From: Pseudomonas yamanorum
GTDB taxonomy: Bacteria; Pseudomonadota; Gammaproteobacteria; Pseudomonadales; Pseudomonadaceae
Direction: 5' to 3'
DNA length: 64,000 bases
Assembly (NCBI RefSeq): GCF_900105735.1
Contig: NZ_LT629793.1
Location: forward strand, 2,728,001 to 2,792,000
Position numbers and translations under genes: made by a program. How positions within the stretch are numbered: the stretch's first letter is position 1; every line of letters begins with the position of its first letter. Of the stretch, positions 7,601 through 18,500 are shown one piece after another. The notes under the pieces were generated by a model. It did not search any database and was not told the origin of the DNA. It saw only the letters and a program-made list of their open reading frames with translations.

Positions 7601-9706
7601 ATGAACAAGTACCTTGCGTCCGGCCTGTGCCTGCTCGCCCTGCAAAACACTGCCCAGGCCCTGACGCTTCCCGCCAGTGCCGTCTCCGCCCCAGCCGTCG
7701 ACGACGAGCGCGTCGACCTGCAAACCCCGACCACGGCAGGTTCGCGCTTGAACCTCACAGCCCTGCAAACCCCGGGCAGCGTTGAAAGCCAGACCGGCAA
7801 GCAGATTCGCGCACGGGGCGATGCCACGGTGCAGGACGCCATTTCCCGGGCCACCGGCATCAGCCGTACCGGCACGCCGGGCGACGGCGGCACCTCGTTG
7901 TCGGCACGCGGTTTCACTGGCCAGAGTTCGGTGCTGCAACTGTACGACGGCGCCCGCATGTTCGATGGCGCCGGCACTTCCACTTTCCCGGTGGACACCT
8001 GGTCTGTGGAGCGGGTGGACATACTGCGCGGTCCGGCCTCGGTGATGTACGGCCAGGGCGCCACCGGCGCGGTGATCAACACCATCGCGAAGAAACCCTT
8101 CGAGGGCGAGATCGAGAACCATGTCCGCCTGGGCTACGGTTCCTATGACCGCCAGCAGCAAGCCCTCGACAGCGGTGGCTCGCTGACCGACACCCTGAGC
8201 TATCGCCTGAACATCAACCGCCTGCGCAGCAACGGCTTCATCGACCGTGGCGAGTCCGGCAGCGACTTCGTCAGCGGCGCCCTGCGCTGGCAAGCAGCGG
8301 ATAACCTGAGCTTCACCCTGGCCTCCGACTACGGCGACCAGACCCCGCAAAACGACTACGGCACACCGCTGATCAACGGCCAGTTGCACAAGGGGCTGCG
8401 GGACAAGAACTACAACGTCAGCAACGATATCCAGCACTACAACGACCAGTGGACACGCCTGACCAGCGAGTGGCAGATCAACGACAACGTCACCGCCACC
8501 AATGAACTGTCGTACCTGAAGAACCAGCGCCGCTGGCAGAACGCCGAAAGCTACAACTACGTCGACGGCGGCCTGGTGCGCCAGAGCTACCTGGGCATCA
8601 AGCACAACCAGGAACAGATCGGCGACCGCCAGACCTTTACCTTCAAACACACCCTGTTCGGCCTCGACAGCCAGACGGTGACAGGGGTGGAGTACAACCG
8701 CATTCGCTTTCGCCTGGCCAGCAACTCGCCGTTCGATGACCTGACGAACGCCGGCCAACCGGTGGACATCAACCACCCGGTACCGCAACCGTTTGAAAGC
8801 GCCAGCCCCTTCGTCCCGCAGTCCGTCAGCACCACCAAACAGCTGGCTGCGTTCGCCGAAAACCGCCTGCAACTGACTGATCAACTGTCGCTGATCACCG
8901 GCGTGCGCCGCGATTACGTGCACATCGACAGTGACTCCCTGGTGGATGGCAGCGACTCCAACAAGACCTTCACCGGCAACAACTGGAAAGCCGGCCTGGT
9001 CTACGCGATCACCCCGGACACCTCGGTATACGGCCAGTACGCCACCAGCACCGACGGCGTCGGCAGCCTGATTACCCTGAGCCCGAGCCAGCAGCAGTTC
9101 GGCCTGTCCACCGCCAAGCAAACCGAGATCGGCCTCAAGCAGGCGTTCTGGGACTCGCGGGGTGAATGGACGCTGGCGGCCTACCACATCGTCAAAAAGA
9201 AGCTGTTGGTGAGCATCCCAGGCACCACCCTCAAGGAACAAGTCGGCCAGCAATCCTCCAACGGCCTGGAAGCCAGCCTCGACCTGCAATTGCCGAACGC
9301 CTGGCAGTTGCAAGCCAACGCAGCCATCGTACGTGCGCAGTACGACGACTTCTCTGAAGTGGTCAACGGCCAGGCCGTGTCCCGCAACGGCAACCGCCCC
9401 ACCGACGTACCGCGCCGCACCGCCAACCTGTGGCTGAGCAAGGCCATCACTGACGACGTTCGCGCCGGTGCCGGCGTGCGTTATGTAGACTCGCGTTTCG
9501 CCAACGCCGCCAACACCAGCGAAGTGCCGAGCTACACCGTGGTCGACGCCAGCGTGTCGTGGAAAGCCATGCGCAACACGACATTGGGCCTGCAATTGAA
9601 TAACCTGTTTGACCGCACCTACGCCGTCAGCCAATACAATGACGGCCAGCAATGGATCCTGGGCGAGCCCAGGTCGTTCTTTGTGACGGCGGACTACACC
9701 TTCTAA
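7601..9706 (+). CDS. TonB-dependent receptor of a Zur-type metal uptake operon
   Basis: 701 residues: signal peptide (YLASGLCLLALQNTAQA), plug domain (TVQDAISRATGISR, LSARGFTG, VERVDILRGPASVMYGQGA) and a 22-strand-type barrel closing with GEPRSFFVTADYTF. The overall form is that of siderophore receptors, but the Zur-like box upstream and the order receptor, ATPase, binding protein, permease match the zinc-responsive PA2911-PA2914 locus of P. aeruginosa. It therefore probably imports zinc or a zinc complex rather than a ferric siderophore. The next gene begins after a REP doublet, so transcription probably continues through it. Confidence 0.85.
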   Translation: MNKYLASGLCLLALQNTAQALTLPASAVSAPAVDDERVDLQTPTTAGSRLNLTALQTPGSVESQTGKQIRARGDATVQDAISRATGISRTGTPGDGGTSLSARGFTGQSSVLQLYDGARMFDGAGTSTFPVDTWSVERVDILRGPASVMYGQGATGAVINTIAKKPFEGEIENHVRLGYGSYDRQQQALDSGGSLTDTLSYRLNINRLRSNGFIDRGESGSDFVSGALRWQAADNLSFTLASDYGDQTPQNDYGTPLINGQLHKGLRDKNYNVSNDIQHYNDQWTRLTSEWQINDNVTATNELSYLKNQRRWQNAESYNYVDGGLVRQSYLGIKHNQEQIGDRQTFTFKHTLFGLDSQTVTGVEYNRIRFRLASNSPFDDLTNAGQPVDINHPVPQPFESASPFVPQSVSTTKQLAAFAENRLQLTDQLSLITGVRRDYVHIDSDSLVDGSDSNKTFTGNNWKAGLVYAITPDTSVYGQYATSTDGVGSLITLSPSQQQFGLSTAKQTEIGLKQAFWDSRGEWTLAAYHIVKKKLLVSIPGTTLKEQVGQQSSNGLEASLDLQLPNAWQLQANAAIVRAQYDDFSEVVNGQAVSRNGNRPTDVPRRTANLWLSKAITDDVRAGAGVRYVDSRFANAANTSEVPSYTVVDASVSWKAMRNTTLGLQLNNLFDRTYAVSQYNDGQQWILGEPRSFFVTADYTF

Positions 9707-9724
9707 CTGAACGCAACACTGTCC

Positions 9725-9820
9725 AAATGTGAGAGCGGGCTTGCTCGCGAATGCGGTGTGTCAGGCACTGTATCTGTTACTGATCCACCGCTTTCGCGAG
9801 CAAGCCCGCTCCCACATTTG
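9725..9820. repeat. REP doublet between receptor and ABC genes
   Basis: Inverted pair of the GTGGGAGCGGGCTTGC type (left arm reads GTGAGAGCGG, one base off), spanning most of the gap between receptor and ATPase. It may form an mRNA hairpin separating receptor and transporter expression within one operon. Confidence 0.9.
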
Positions 9821-9845
9821 TCCTGTGTTGGACCTGAGAGTAAAG

Positions 9846-10634
9846 ATGACCTCACTCAACCTCACCGACCTCGCCTGGGCCCCTCCCGGCCATGAGCACT
9901 GCCATCACCAGTTCCAACTGCGTGATGCCAGCCTGCGGGTGGGTGCCGGTGAGTTTGTCGGGCTGATCGGTCCCAACGGCAGCGGCAAGACCAGCCTGCT
10001 GCGCTGTGCCTACCGGTTCAGCAAACCGGCTGCGGGTGAGGTGCTGCTGGAACACCAGAACGTCTGGAAGCAATCCTCGAAATGGTGCGCACAACGTATC
10101 GCCGTGGTGCTCCAGGAATTTCCCGATGCGTTCGGCCTGCGGGTGGATGAAGTGGTCGCCATGGGCCGCACACCTCACAAGGGCCTGTTCGACAGCGACA
10201 CCCTTGAAGACCGCAACCTGATCCGCCAGGCCCTCGAATCCGTCGGCCTGCTGGGCTTTGAAGACCACGCCTTCGCCACCCTCTCGGGGGGTGAAAAGCA
10301 GCGGGTGATCCTGGCCCGCGCCCTGGCCCAGCAACCGCAACTGCTGATCCTCGACGAACCGACCAACCACCTCGACCCGCGCTACCAGCTGCAATTGCTG
10401 CAACTGGTCAAACGCCTGAACATCGGCACCCTGGCCAGCATTCACGACCTGAACCTGGCCGCCGCGTTCTGCGATCGGCTGTACGTGATCAACCACGGGC
10501 GCATCGTCGCCAGCGGCACACCTCACGAGGTGCTGACCGCCGAATTGCTGCGCGAAGTGTTCGGCGTTGAAGCATTGATCGACACTCACCCCTTGTCCGG
10601 CTACCCCCGAATTACCTGGATAACCCAACCATGA
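9846..10634 (+). CDS. ABC importer ATPase, FecE/FepC type
   Basis: 262 residues. Walker [10 protein letters not shown] (about residue 42), Q-loop VVLQEF, signature LSGGEKQR, Walker B LLILDEP, switch His in IHDLN. The family energises import of siderophores, haem or cobalamin. An unusual HEHCHH cluster near residue 15 could sense or bind metal. Start ATG 9846 was chosen because the longer frame reads through the REP doublet. Its stop overlaps the next gene's start (ATGA), indicating translational coupling. Confidence 0.9.
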   Translation: MTSLNLTDLAWAPPGHEHCHHQFQLRDASLRVGAGEFVGLIGPNGSGKTSLLRCAYRFSKPAAGEVLLEHQNVWKQSSKWCAQRIAVVLQEFPDAFGLRVDEVVAMGRTPHKGLFDSDTLEDRNLIRQALESVGLLGFEDHAFATLSGGEKQRVILARALAQQPQLLILDEPTNHLDPRYQLQLLQLVKRLNIGTLASIHDLNLAAAFCDRLYVINHGRIVASGTPHEVLTAELLREVFGVEALIDTHPLSGYPRITWITQP

Positions 10635-11578
10635 TCCTGCGCTCCCTGCTGTCTCTCGCGTTGCTGCTCGGCACTGCTCAAGCGTTCGCCGAAGCGACCC
10701 ATTACCCGCTGAAAATCAAGAGCTGCAACCGCGAAGTGACCTTCGCCGAGGCCCCGAAACACGCGGTCAGCCACGACATCAACATGACCCAGATGATGCT
10801 CGCCCTGGGCCTCAAGTCGCACATGGCCGGCTACAGCGGCGTGACCGGCTGGAAGTCCGTGACGCCGGAAATGGCGCAGATCCTCGACGGCCTGCCGGAA
10901 CTGGCGAGCAAATACCCGTCGGTGGAAACCCTGCTCAATGCCAACGTCGACTTCTTCTTCGCCGGCTGGGACTACGGCATGCGCGTCGGTGGCGACCTCA
11001 CCCCGCAAACCCTGCAACCGTTGGGCATCAACGTCTATGAGCTGACGGAGTCCTGTGCCTTCGTGATGAAGCGCCCGGCGGCCACCCTGGAAGACACCTA
11101 TAACGACCTGCGCAACCTGGGCAAGATCTTCGACGTGCAGGACCGCGCCAATGCGCTTATTGCACAGATGCAGGCACAGGTGGCCGAAGTGCAGAAAAAC
11201 CTGCCGGTCGACAAACCTCGCGTGTTCCTCTACGACAGCGGCGAAGACCGCGCCATGACCTCCGGCCGCCTGGGCATGCCCCAGGCGCTGATCGATGCCG
11301 CCGGCGGCCGCAACATTCTGGATGACGTGGACGCCAGCTGGACCCGGGTCAACTGGGAAACCGTGGTGGAGCGCAATCCGCAAGTCATCGTGATCGTCGA
11401 CTACAGCGAAATCACCGCCGATCAAAAAGAGCAGTTCCTGCTGAACAACCCGGCGCTGCAATCGGTGGACGCCATCAAGAACCAGCGTTTTATCGTGATC
11501 CCCTACGTGCAAGCCACGCCGGGCATCGACAACGTGCTGGCGGTTGAAACCCTGGCCAAGGGGTTCCACGGCGAATGA
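10631..11578 (+). CDS. Periplasmic metal-complex binding protein, FecB/BtuF type
   Basis: 315 residues with a signal peptide (LLSLALLLGTAQAFA). The class III binding-protein fold is indicated by VTFAEAPKHAVSHDINMTQMM at the start and ERNPQVIVIVDYSE, then RFIVIPYVQATPGIDN near the end. Conserved acidic and aromatic residues (FFFAGWDYGMRVGG) probably line the cleft. It delivers the substrate of the receptor to the FecCD-type permease encoded next; both junctions are ATGA overlaps. Corresponds in order to PA2913 of P. aeruginosa. The ligand is inferred from the Zur box only. Confidence 0.87.
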   Translation: MILRSLLSLALLLGTAQAFAEATHYPLKIKSCNREVTFAEAPKHAVSHDINMTQMMLALGLKSHMAGYSGVTGWKSVTPEMAQILDGLPELASKYPSVETLLNANVDFFFAGWDYGMRVGGDLTPQTLQPLGINVYELTESCAFVMKRPAATLEDTYNDLRNLGKIFDVQDRANALIAQMQAQVAEVQKNLPVDKPRVFLYDSGEDRAMTSGRLGMPQALIDAAGGRNILDDVDASWTRVNWETVVERNPQVIVIVDYSEITADQKEQFLLNNPALQSVDAIKNQRFIVIPYVQATPGIDNVLAVETLAKGFHGE

Positions 11579-12585
11579 TTACCCGTCGCTACGCCCTGCT
11601 GCTGAGTGCCCTTGGCGCGTTGTTGCTGATCTCATGCGTGGTCTCGCTGGGGTTCGGCTCGGCGCGGGTGCCGGTGGACGTGGTGTGGCGGATCTTGCTG
11701 CATAAAGCCTTCGGCATGGGCGAGGTGGACTGGAGCGCCGGGCAGGAACATATCGTGTGGCTGATCCGCGTACCGCGCATGTTGCTCGGTGCCCTGGTGG
11801 GCGCCGGGCTGGCGTTGATTGGTGCGGTGTTGCAGGCGGTGACGCGCAACCCGCTGGCGGATCCGCACCTGCTGGGCGTGACCTCCGGCGCCACCCTCGG
11901 CGCGGTGATCGTGGTGTTGCATGTGGGTGAAGTGATCGGCCTGCTGACCCTGCCCATCGCGGCGTTCATCGGCGCGTTGCTGAGCATGATCGTGGTGCTG
12001 GCGGTGGCCAGTCGCAACGGTCGGCTGGAGAGTGACCGCCTGCTGCTATGCGGGGTGGCGGTGTCGTTCGTGATGATGGCGGTGGCCAATTTGCTGTTGT
12101 TCATGGGCGACCATCGCGCGGCCTCGGCGGTGATGTTCTGGATGCTCGGCGGCCTCGGGTTGGCGCGTTGGGAACTGCTGACAATTCCCTTCGCCACGGT
12201 GTTGCTGGGGCTGGTGTTGCTGTTGGGGATGGCACGCCCGTTGAACGCGCTGATGGCCGGCGAACAGACCGCCGTGACCCTGGGCCTGAACGCGCGCAAT
12301 GTGCGGCTCAAGGTGTTTTTGATCGCCTCGCTGATGACCGGCGTGCTGGTGTCCATCAGCGGTTCCATCGGCTTTGTCGGGCTGATGGTGCCGCACATTG
12401 CCCGGCGTCTTGTGGGTGCCGAACACCGGCGTTTGCTGCCGGTGTGCGTACTGTTGGGCAGTGTGTTCCTGGTCTGGGTCGATGTGGCGGCCCGCACGAT
12501 GATCGCCCCCGAAGACCTGCCCATCGGTGTGGCCACGGCGGCCATCGGCGGGCTGTTTTTTATCGGCTTGATGCGCAAGCGTTAA
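11575..12585 (+). CDS. ABC importer permease, FecCD/BtuC type
   Basis: 336 residues with about ten membrane helices. Family blocks are clear: VPRMLLGALVGAGLALIGAVLQAVTRNPLADPHLLGVTSGA, split here as residues ~63-103, the coupling-helix region GEQTAVTLGLNARN, and GFVGLMVPHIARRLVGAEHR near residue 265. It forms the inner-membrane channel for the preceding ATPase and binding protein. The stop codon overlaps the stop of the giant opposite-strand repeat gene, with no room for a terminator. Confidence 0.9.
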   Translation: MITRRYALLLSALGALLLISCVVSLGFGSARVPVDVVWRILLHKAFGMGEVDWSAGQEHIVWLIRVPRMLLGALVGAGLALIGAVLQAVTRNPLADPHLLGVTSGATLGAVIVVLHVGEVIGLLTLPIAAFIGALLSMIVVLAVASRNGRLESDRLLLCGVAVSFVMMAVANLLLFMGDHRAASAVMFWMLGGLGLARWELLTIPFATVLLGLVLLLGMARPLNALMAGEQTAVTLGLNARNVRLKVFLIASLMTGVLVSISGSIGFVGLMVPHIARRLVGAEHRRLLPVCVLLGSVFLVWVDVAARTMIAPEDLPIGVATAAIGGLFFIGLMRKR

Positions 12586-15500
12586 ACACCCTGGTCGGCC
12601 TGCTTGAAAGCCTGCAACAAGCGCCGTGCCACCTGGCTGCGGGGTTGCCAGAAGCGGTCGGTTTCCAGGATGGTCAGCTTGCCCGAGGTCGCCAACCGAC
12701 GGATCACCTCGCTGGGCTTGACCTTCATCACACCCGTGTCTTCATCGATCCAGTCATCCCGCAGCAACTGGCTTTCGTCCGCGTGATAGCTGGGCTCATA
12801 GACAATCAACGCGCCGTGCACCGGGGTGAAGTAGTAACGCGCCCCCGCGATCTTGCCCTGGCGCAGCATCTCGATGAACCCGCGAATTTCCTTCTGGGCA
12901 ATGAAGTTGTGGGCCAGGCCTTCTTCGTAGCGATCCCCCAGATGCTGGCGCTCGGTGTCGAGTTTGAACAACTGCTGGACGCCCATCACCTTGTAGCCCG
13001 CCGGGTAGCGGGTCGATGTGCTGGGATAGCCGAGGTTCATGATGCCCTCGAACAGTGCCTTGTAGGCCGGTGTATCCGGCCGCAGTCCCACGGCCACCGA
13101 GGGGCCCGGGTCTGCCACCGGTTGCACGGCGATGAAGGTGTCGCTGTCGCCGTTGCCCAGCAGCGCCCCCAGCCGCGGCTGGTGCGCCAGCGGCACAACC
13201 TGTTGCCACGCCAGGCGCGCCGCATCGTCCGGGTGCGCGCACAACGGGCCAAGGGCCAGGCGGGTATCGAGCACTGCCAGTGTCGTGGCCAGGCGCTTTA
13301 TGCGTGGCAACAAGGCGTCCCAGAACGGGCTGCTGTCGAGTACCCGCAGCTCGCCGGACTCCACCAGTTTCAGCACATGACTGTCGATGCTGCCACGACT
13401 GTTAAGGTGTTTCAGATACGCCGCCTGCCGACGGCTGGAATCCCAATCCGGATCGATCTGCACTGCCTGATACCGAAACAGTGAGCCATCGGGGCACGAC
13501 ACATACAACGCCAGGAAACGCTCGCTCTGTGCCACCCGCGAAAAGCTCAGCGCCGCCAGCACCACGGCCGGAGCCATCAGTTGCGCGTAGCCTTCGGCCT
13601 GGGGCAACTCGGGCGCCGCGCGCTGCGGGAGTCTCAGATACAGGCCTTGCAGGCTGTACCCGATGGGCAACTGGCCGCGCAGGAACGCCCGGTCGAGAGC
13701 AAAGCCCAGGTCATCCCCCTTGACCGGCGCGCAGGCGACAAAATGCCCATTGTCGGAGGACTTGAGAATCACGCCGAAGCTCAGTTCAGTGCGCGCCTGG
13801 GCGTATTGATGACCATGGCGTGCCGCGTCGTCGGCATGCTTGAACACCGGGCCCAGCTGCCGATCCGCCACGGCATGGACCGCCGTCTGCGGTGCAACAT
13901 AGGCCAGGCCGGGCATCCAGCCCGGCAGCACACGCTGGGCAGTGCCCCACAACGGGCCGCCCTCCAGTACCTGCAAAGTCCCCACCCGCGCCAGCTGATT
14001 GACCAGCTCGGTGGGGCTCTTGCGGCCGCTGCGCATCTGCTGCTCGACGGCATTGCTGTAAGGGTCGTGCAGCGCCAGGCTGTTGGGGGCCAGGGAGGTT
14101 TCCAGGTGGCTGAGCAACTGTGTCGCTTCGTTGCGCTGGGCCGGGGCGAGCAAGCTCCGCTCCACGTCCTGGGTACTGAAACCGATGAGTGAGCCATCGG
14201 GCGTCAGCAGGTATTCGTGGGTCCACAGGTGGCCTGACTTCAGGGCAGTCCCCAGCACGTTGGTCGAGAACAGGTTTTGATACACCGCGTTTTCTTCAGA
14301 GGGCAACCAGAACCCCAGCACCCGGGCGGGACGTGACCGGTAGCGCGCGACCATTTTCCAGCCGGGGGCCAGCAGCGCCTGGCTGACGTCCAGGCCCGGC
14401 AGGATGACGTTCGGGTCGAAGTCTTCACTCAACACCGGCACCGCCAGGGTCGCGACAAACTTGCCGTTGCGCTGCAACACCAGCCCGCCATGCAGCGTGT
14501 CGCGCTGTGTGCCCAGCTGTTGGTGGGCGTAACGCACCGCATCGGCCTGATGACTGAACAGCGGGCTCAATGGGCGACGCATAAAGTTGGCGAAGGCGGT
14601 CCATGGGGCTTGGCTGACATCCAGCTTACCCGCCAACCCCCAGCATTCGCTCGGCACCAAAACGCTCAACCAGCTCAACTTCGCCACTTCGTTGACAAAC
14701 CCGATTGCCGAGAGCTGCCCGCTGGCCATCAAGGTCTGCACGTCTTCAAAGACCCCCGACGGCTGACGCACCGGGTTGAACAGCGTCGATGACACCGGCG
14801 TTTGTACCTGCAGCAGCGCCTGGTCCAGTGTCGAGATAAACACCGGCAAGCCCGTCAGTGCGCCTGTCTCCCGTTGGCGCTTGGCCTCGACGGTGGCACT
14901 GGCCAGATCCGCCGCCGAAATAAAATGCTGTGCCAGCCAGTGTTCGGCGGTGGTCAGCCCCTGTGGCATCCAGTTGCGCCGGTAAACCAAGGCATGCAGT
15001 TGATAACCCGCCGGGTAAATGAATTCGCCGTCGTCATCCACGGCAAACACGGCGTTCAAGGCGAACAGCCCGGCCTTATCCCAGGCGGGTACAAGCTCGG
15101 AGCAGACAAAAGCGTCCTGATCGCGATGCTTGAGCATGAAACCGAAACCGGTTTGCGTCGGTGCTTCATGGTCCAGGCGCGTGTGCAGTGCCCGAGCCGC
15201 GTCAGCGGCACTGGCGCAGGCCGGACCATAGGCAACCAGCTCCGTCCGTTCGCGCCGGAGTATCGGCAGGCGTGGCTGCCAGTGCTCGGTGATCAGCCCC
15301 GGCGCGCCCCACAACGGGTTGCCCAGCACCACCCGCACACTGCCGGCCGCCGCTACTTGCCGAATCCACTCCATCGCCGTCAATGTGCCGTTGGCCAGGT
15401 TGAGGGCCGCCGGGCTGCGTTGGGGCGAGGGGTCGAGCGCCTTGAACAGGCTCGCCTGGGCGGGTGAGTCGATCAGGTCATACGCCAGCAAACAATCTTC

Positions 15501-18500
15501 GGCGCCCGACAGGTAGGCCACGGACACCTGCTGGCGTTTGCGGATCAGCGTGTGCACGTCCAGGGCGCTGAACATCTGCGCCTCCAGACAGGCATCGTCC
15601 CGCGACCAGCCCGGGCGCTGCAGGCGCTCGGGTTCCAGCAGCGAAACCCCTCGGCTGGAACCGTATACGGCCTTCAGCACGTGACGGGGCGGGAGCAGTG
15701 AGCGGCCCTTGACGTCCTGGGGGTAGACAACGCCCTGGGCAAAGCGCCCGGCGTCACTGGCCGGCAATGGCTCGGTGGCCACATAAAGGCCGTCCGGACG
15801 CTGCAGGATATAGCCGCAGTATTCGCCCTCACGCCAGCTGCCGATTTGCCCGTGAGCGTGGCGTGCCGCGTCTTCTATTTGGAGAAAACCGCGGCTCAGT
15901 TGCGGGCGAGGTGCCAGGGCGTAAGGTCGCCAGGTGTCGGCGACCAGCCCCGCCACATCCCACAACGTGCCCGGTTGCAACACCGACAGCGCCCCGGCGC
16001 CGGCGACCTTTTGGATCATCTCGTGGGGCGTCACGGTAGCGGCTCGCAGCTCATCTCCCAGCCCGTTGTCCGTTACCCGGCCATCGGGCAGCACCTGGTA
16101 GAGCTGGCTTTCCTCGGCCGAGCCGGAAGCGTCATAAGCCAGCTGAGCGCCGTCCGCCGTGCTGAGGTAGAAGGCCGGATTGCTCTCGGGGTGGATGCGC
16201 AGCGCGGCAATCCCCTGGGCAAAATCCGTGGTGTCGATAAACGCCTCGTACAGCCAGGGTTCGGCGGCGATGCCGGTGGCGTCCGGTTCGCTGCGGCAGT
16301 ACCAGCCACGCAGGGCGAAGCCTGGCGGCAGGCCGGCATTGCGAAAAACATTCGCCAACTCGAAAAGGGCTTCGCCGGCGGGTATCGGTGCGCAAGGTTC
16401 GCTGACCACATACTGCTCTGCACTCGAGTGTTTGAGGATGCAGCCGACTCGCCGGCCATCCGCCGTTGCCTGCATACGGTCATGGGCATAACGGGCGGCG
16501 GTTGCCAGGTCAGTGAAAACCCAGCTCAGGGGCGCATTAATGGGGGCTGCGGCGGCGAAAGGCGTTTCGGGTTCCCAGGTGGCCGGGACTCGGCCCTGGA
16601 CGTTGTACCAGGTCTCATCCGCCAGCAGCACCGTCAACTCACCGAGTTTTACCAGCTCTTTGATCAGCCCTTCACGAGTGCCGTCAAAACCTTGTACGCG
16701 GGCCACACCTTGGCCATCGCGCTCAACTCGCGCCAGGTACTCGCCGAATTCACGCTCGGCCCGAGAGCCGCTGACAGCGTATTTGATCAACGTACCGTTC
16801 GTTCCGCTGGTGTAAAGCACCTTGATCTGATCGGAAAAAACCAGCGTCATGTCGATTGCTTGAGTCGACGGTGTACTGATCAGGAGCGCCAGTTGTCGCG
16901 AGGTTTTTTGAGGATAGTTGGCACGCACCTCGGCCAGGTCGTAGACAGGTCGATTGAACTCGCCAACCAGTTGGTGGCCTTCAAGCTCGACCCGCGTCAC
17001 AGCGTTGTCGGCGGGCAATGCCCCACCCCACAACGACCGCCACGTGTCAGGGTCTGACAGCCTGGAGGCCACAAACAGCCCATCGCTGCGCTTGAAGATG
17101 TAAGCCTGGAGAAAAGAGCCGTGGGGTGAACCCACCGTGTAATGCAGGTAGCGTGCAGCGTCATCGGCGGTGACGAAGGCAGGGCTCAGCGACGCATGGA
17201 CTTTCGCGAAGGCCCGCCATTGCGGTCCTACCACTCCGGCCTTGTCCCATACCCGTCCGGGCTCAACCACCGTCAGCGTACCCACAGCGGCCACCTGCCG
17301 GACAAACTCGGAAGGGCTCAAGGTACCGTCCTTCAAGCGCCTGTCGATCTCCGCACCGTAATTGGCGAACAACCGGGACTGCGCCTGCGAGCCTGTGCAG
17401 TGGTACATCAGCAGCGCGCCGTCGTTGGCACGCAAGTAAAAGTGCAAGCCCAGGTCGTCGGTCCCCGCCATCATCGCCACGGCAGCCAACGCAGAAGCCG
17501 GGAAGAAATTTTCGGCCAGCCACGACTCCTTCGCCACGGTGGGTTTCGCCTGCGGCGATAGGGAGCAGTAAATACCGAAGGTTAAAAACTCACTGTCCGC
17601 CTTGTGCACTTTAGGCAGCGACAACTTGCCACTGGTCAGCGCAAACGCCGCCTTGAGTTCGTCCGACGGAAATTCGGCCACGAACTGGTTCGACGCGCTT
17701 TTGTACAGATAGCCAAAGTGGCTCTCCTGCCGTGCGAACCCCAGCGGCGGCAAAACCGCTCGCACCGCGTCCTGCCACCGGCGGCTGACTGGGCTGGCGA
17801 GGGGCGCCAGTGCCTCCTGCCCGATCTGCGACAGGGTTTGATTGAGTGTCCACGGCGTCAGCAGTTGGCCAGGCTTTCCACCCAACTCGGCGTTGGCAAC
17901 GATGACCCGCAGGTAACCGGCTCTGGCCGCCTCATTGATAAAGGCGATGTAGTCGTCGAAATCGGCCGCAGGCTTGGCCGCCATCAACTTGCTCAAGAAG
18001 CTGGCCTCAGTCGCAGAGCCGCTGCTTTCATACTGGATGAGCGAACCATAGAACCCGGACAGGTAGTAACGGGTGCACAGCCTGCGCACCTGGATGATGA
18101 TGCGCAGGATATTGATGGGGAAAAAGCTGCGATCCAGGCGGCGCTGCGCGTCTGTCCAGTGCTGTATCTGCGCGGAGCGCCGGGCGCCGTCCCCGGCGCG
18201 CGAACTGTACAGGGCGTGAACGCTGTGGCCCTCGTACGCCAGGAAATTCCTGTTGGCATCGACCTTGAGCAGGTCGCTCTGGAAATCGAATGCAGTGGCG
18301 GTGCCGGCCACCGGTACGGTCGGCAGGTACATCCCGTCATCACGCTTGAAAACCAGCCCGCCAAATACCGTCTCCCGCCGGTTGCCGATCTGTTGATGCG
18401 CCCAATGGGCGGCATCGTGGTCGGTGACGAATGCCGGCCCCAGATGGGGAACCGGCCTGCGCATGCTCGCCGCTTGATCGTCTTGAATGTGAGTACTGTC

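Noticed and set aside
7520..9652. Minus-strand 710-codon frame opposite the TonB receptor
   Set aside because: It mirrors the receptor in the antisense frame; the plus-strand protein has full plug and barrel signatures and the Zur box in front of it.
7601..12585. Ferric-siderophore uptake operon under Fur
   Set aside because: No Fur-type GATAAT-rich box was found, while a perfect Zur-type palindrome is present; gene order also matches the zinc-responsive locus.
12048..13484. Long plus-strand reading frame of 478 codons
   Set aside because: It begins inside the permease and continues antisense to the giant repeat gene; composition is Arg/Gln/His-rich as expected of an antisense frame in GC-rich DNA and no family pattern is visible.
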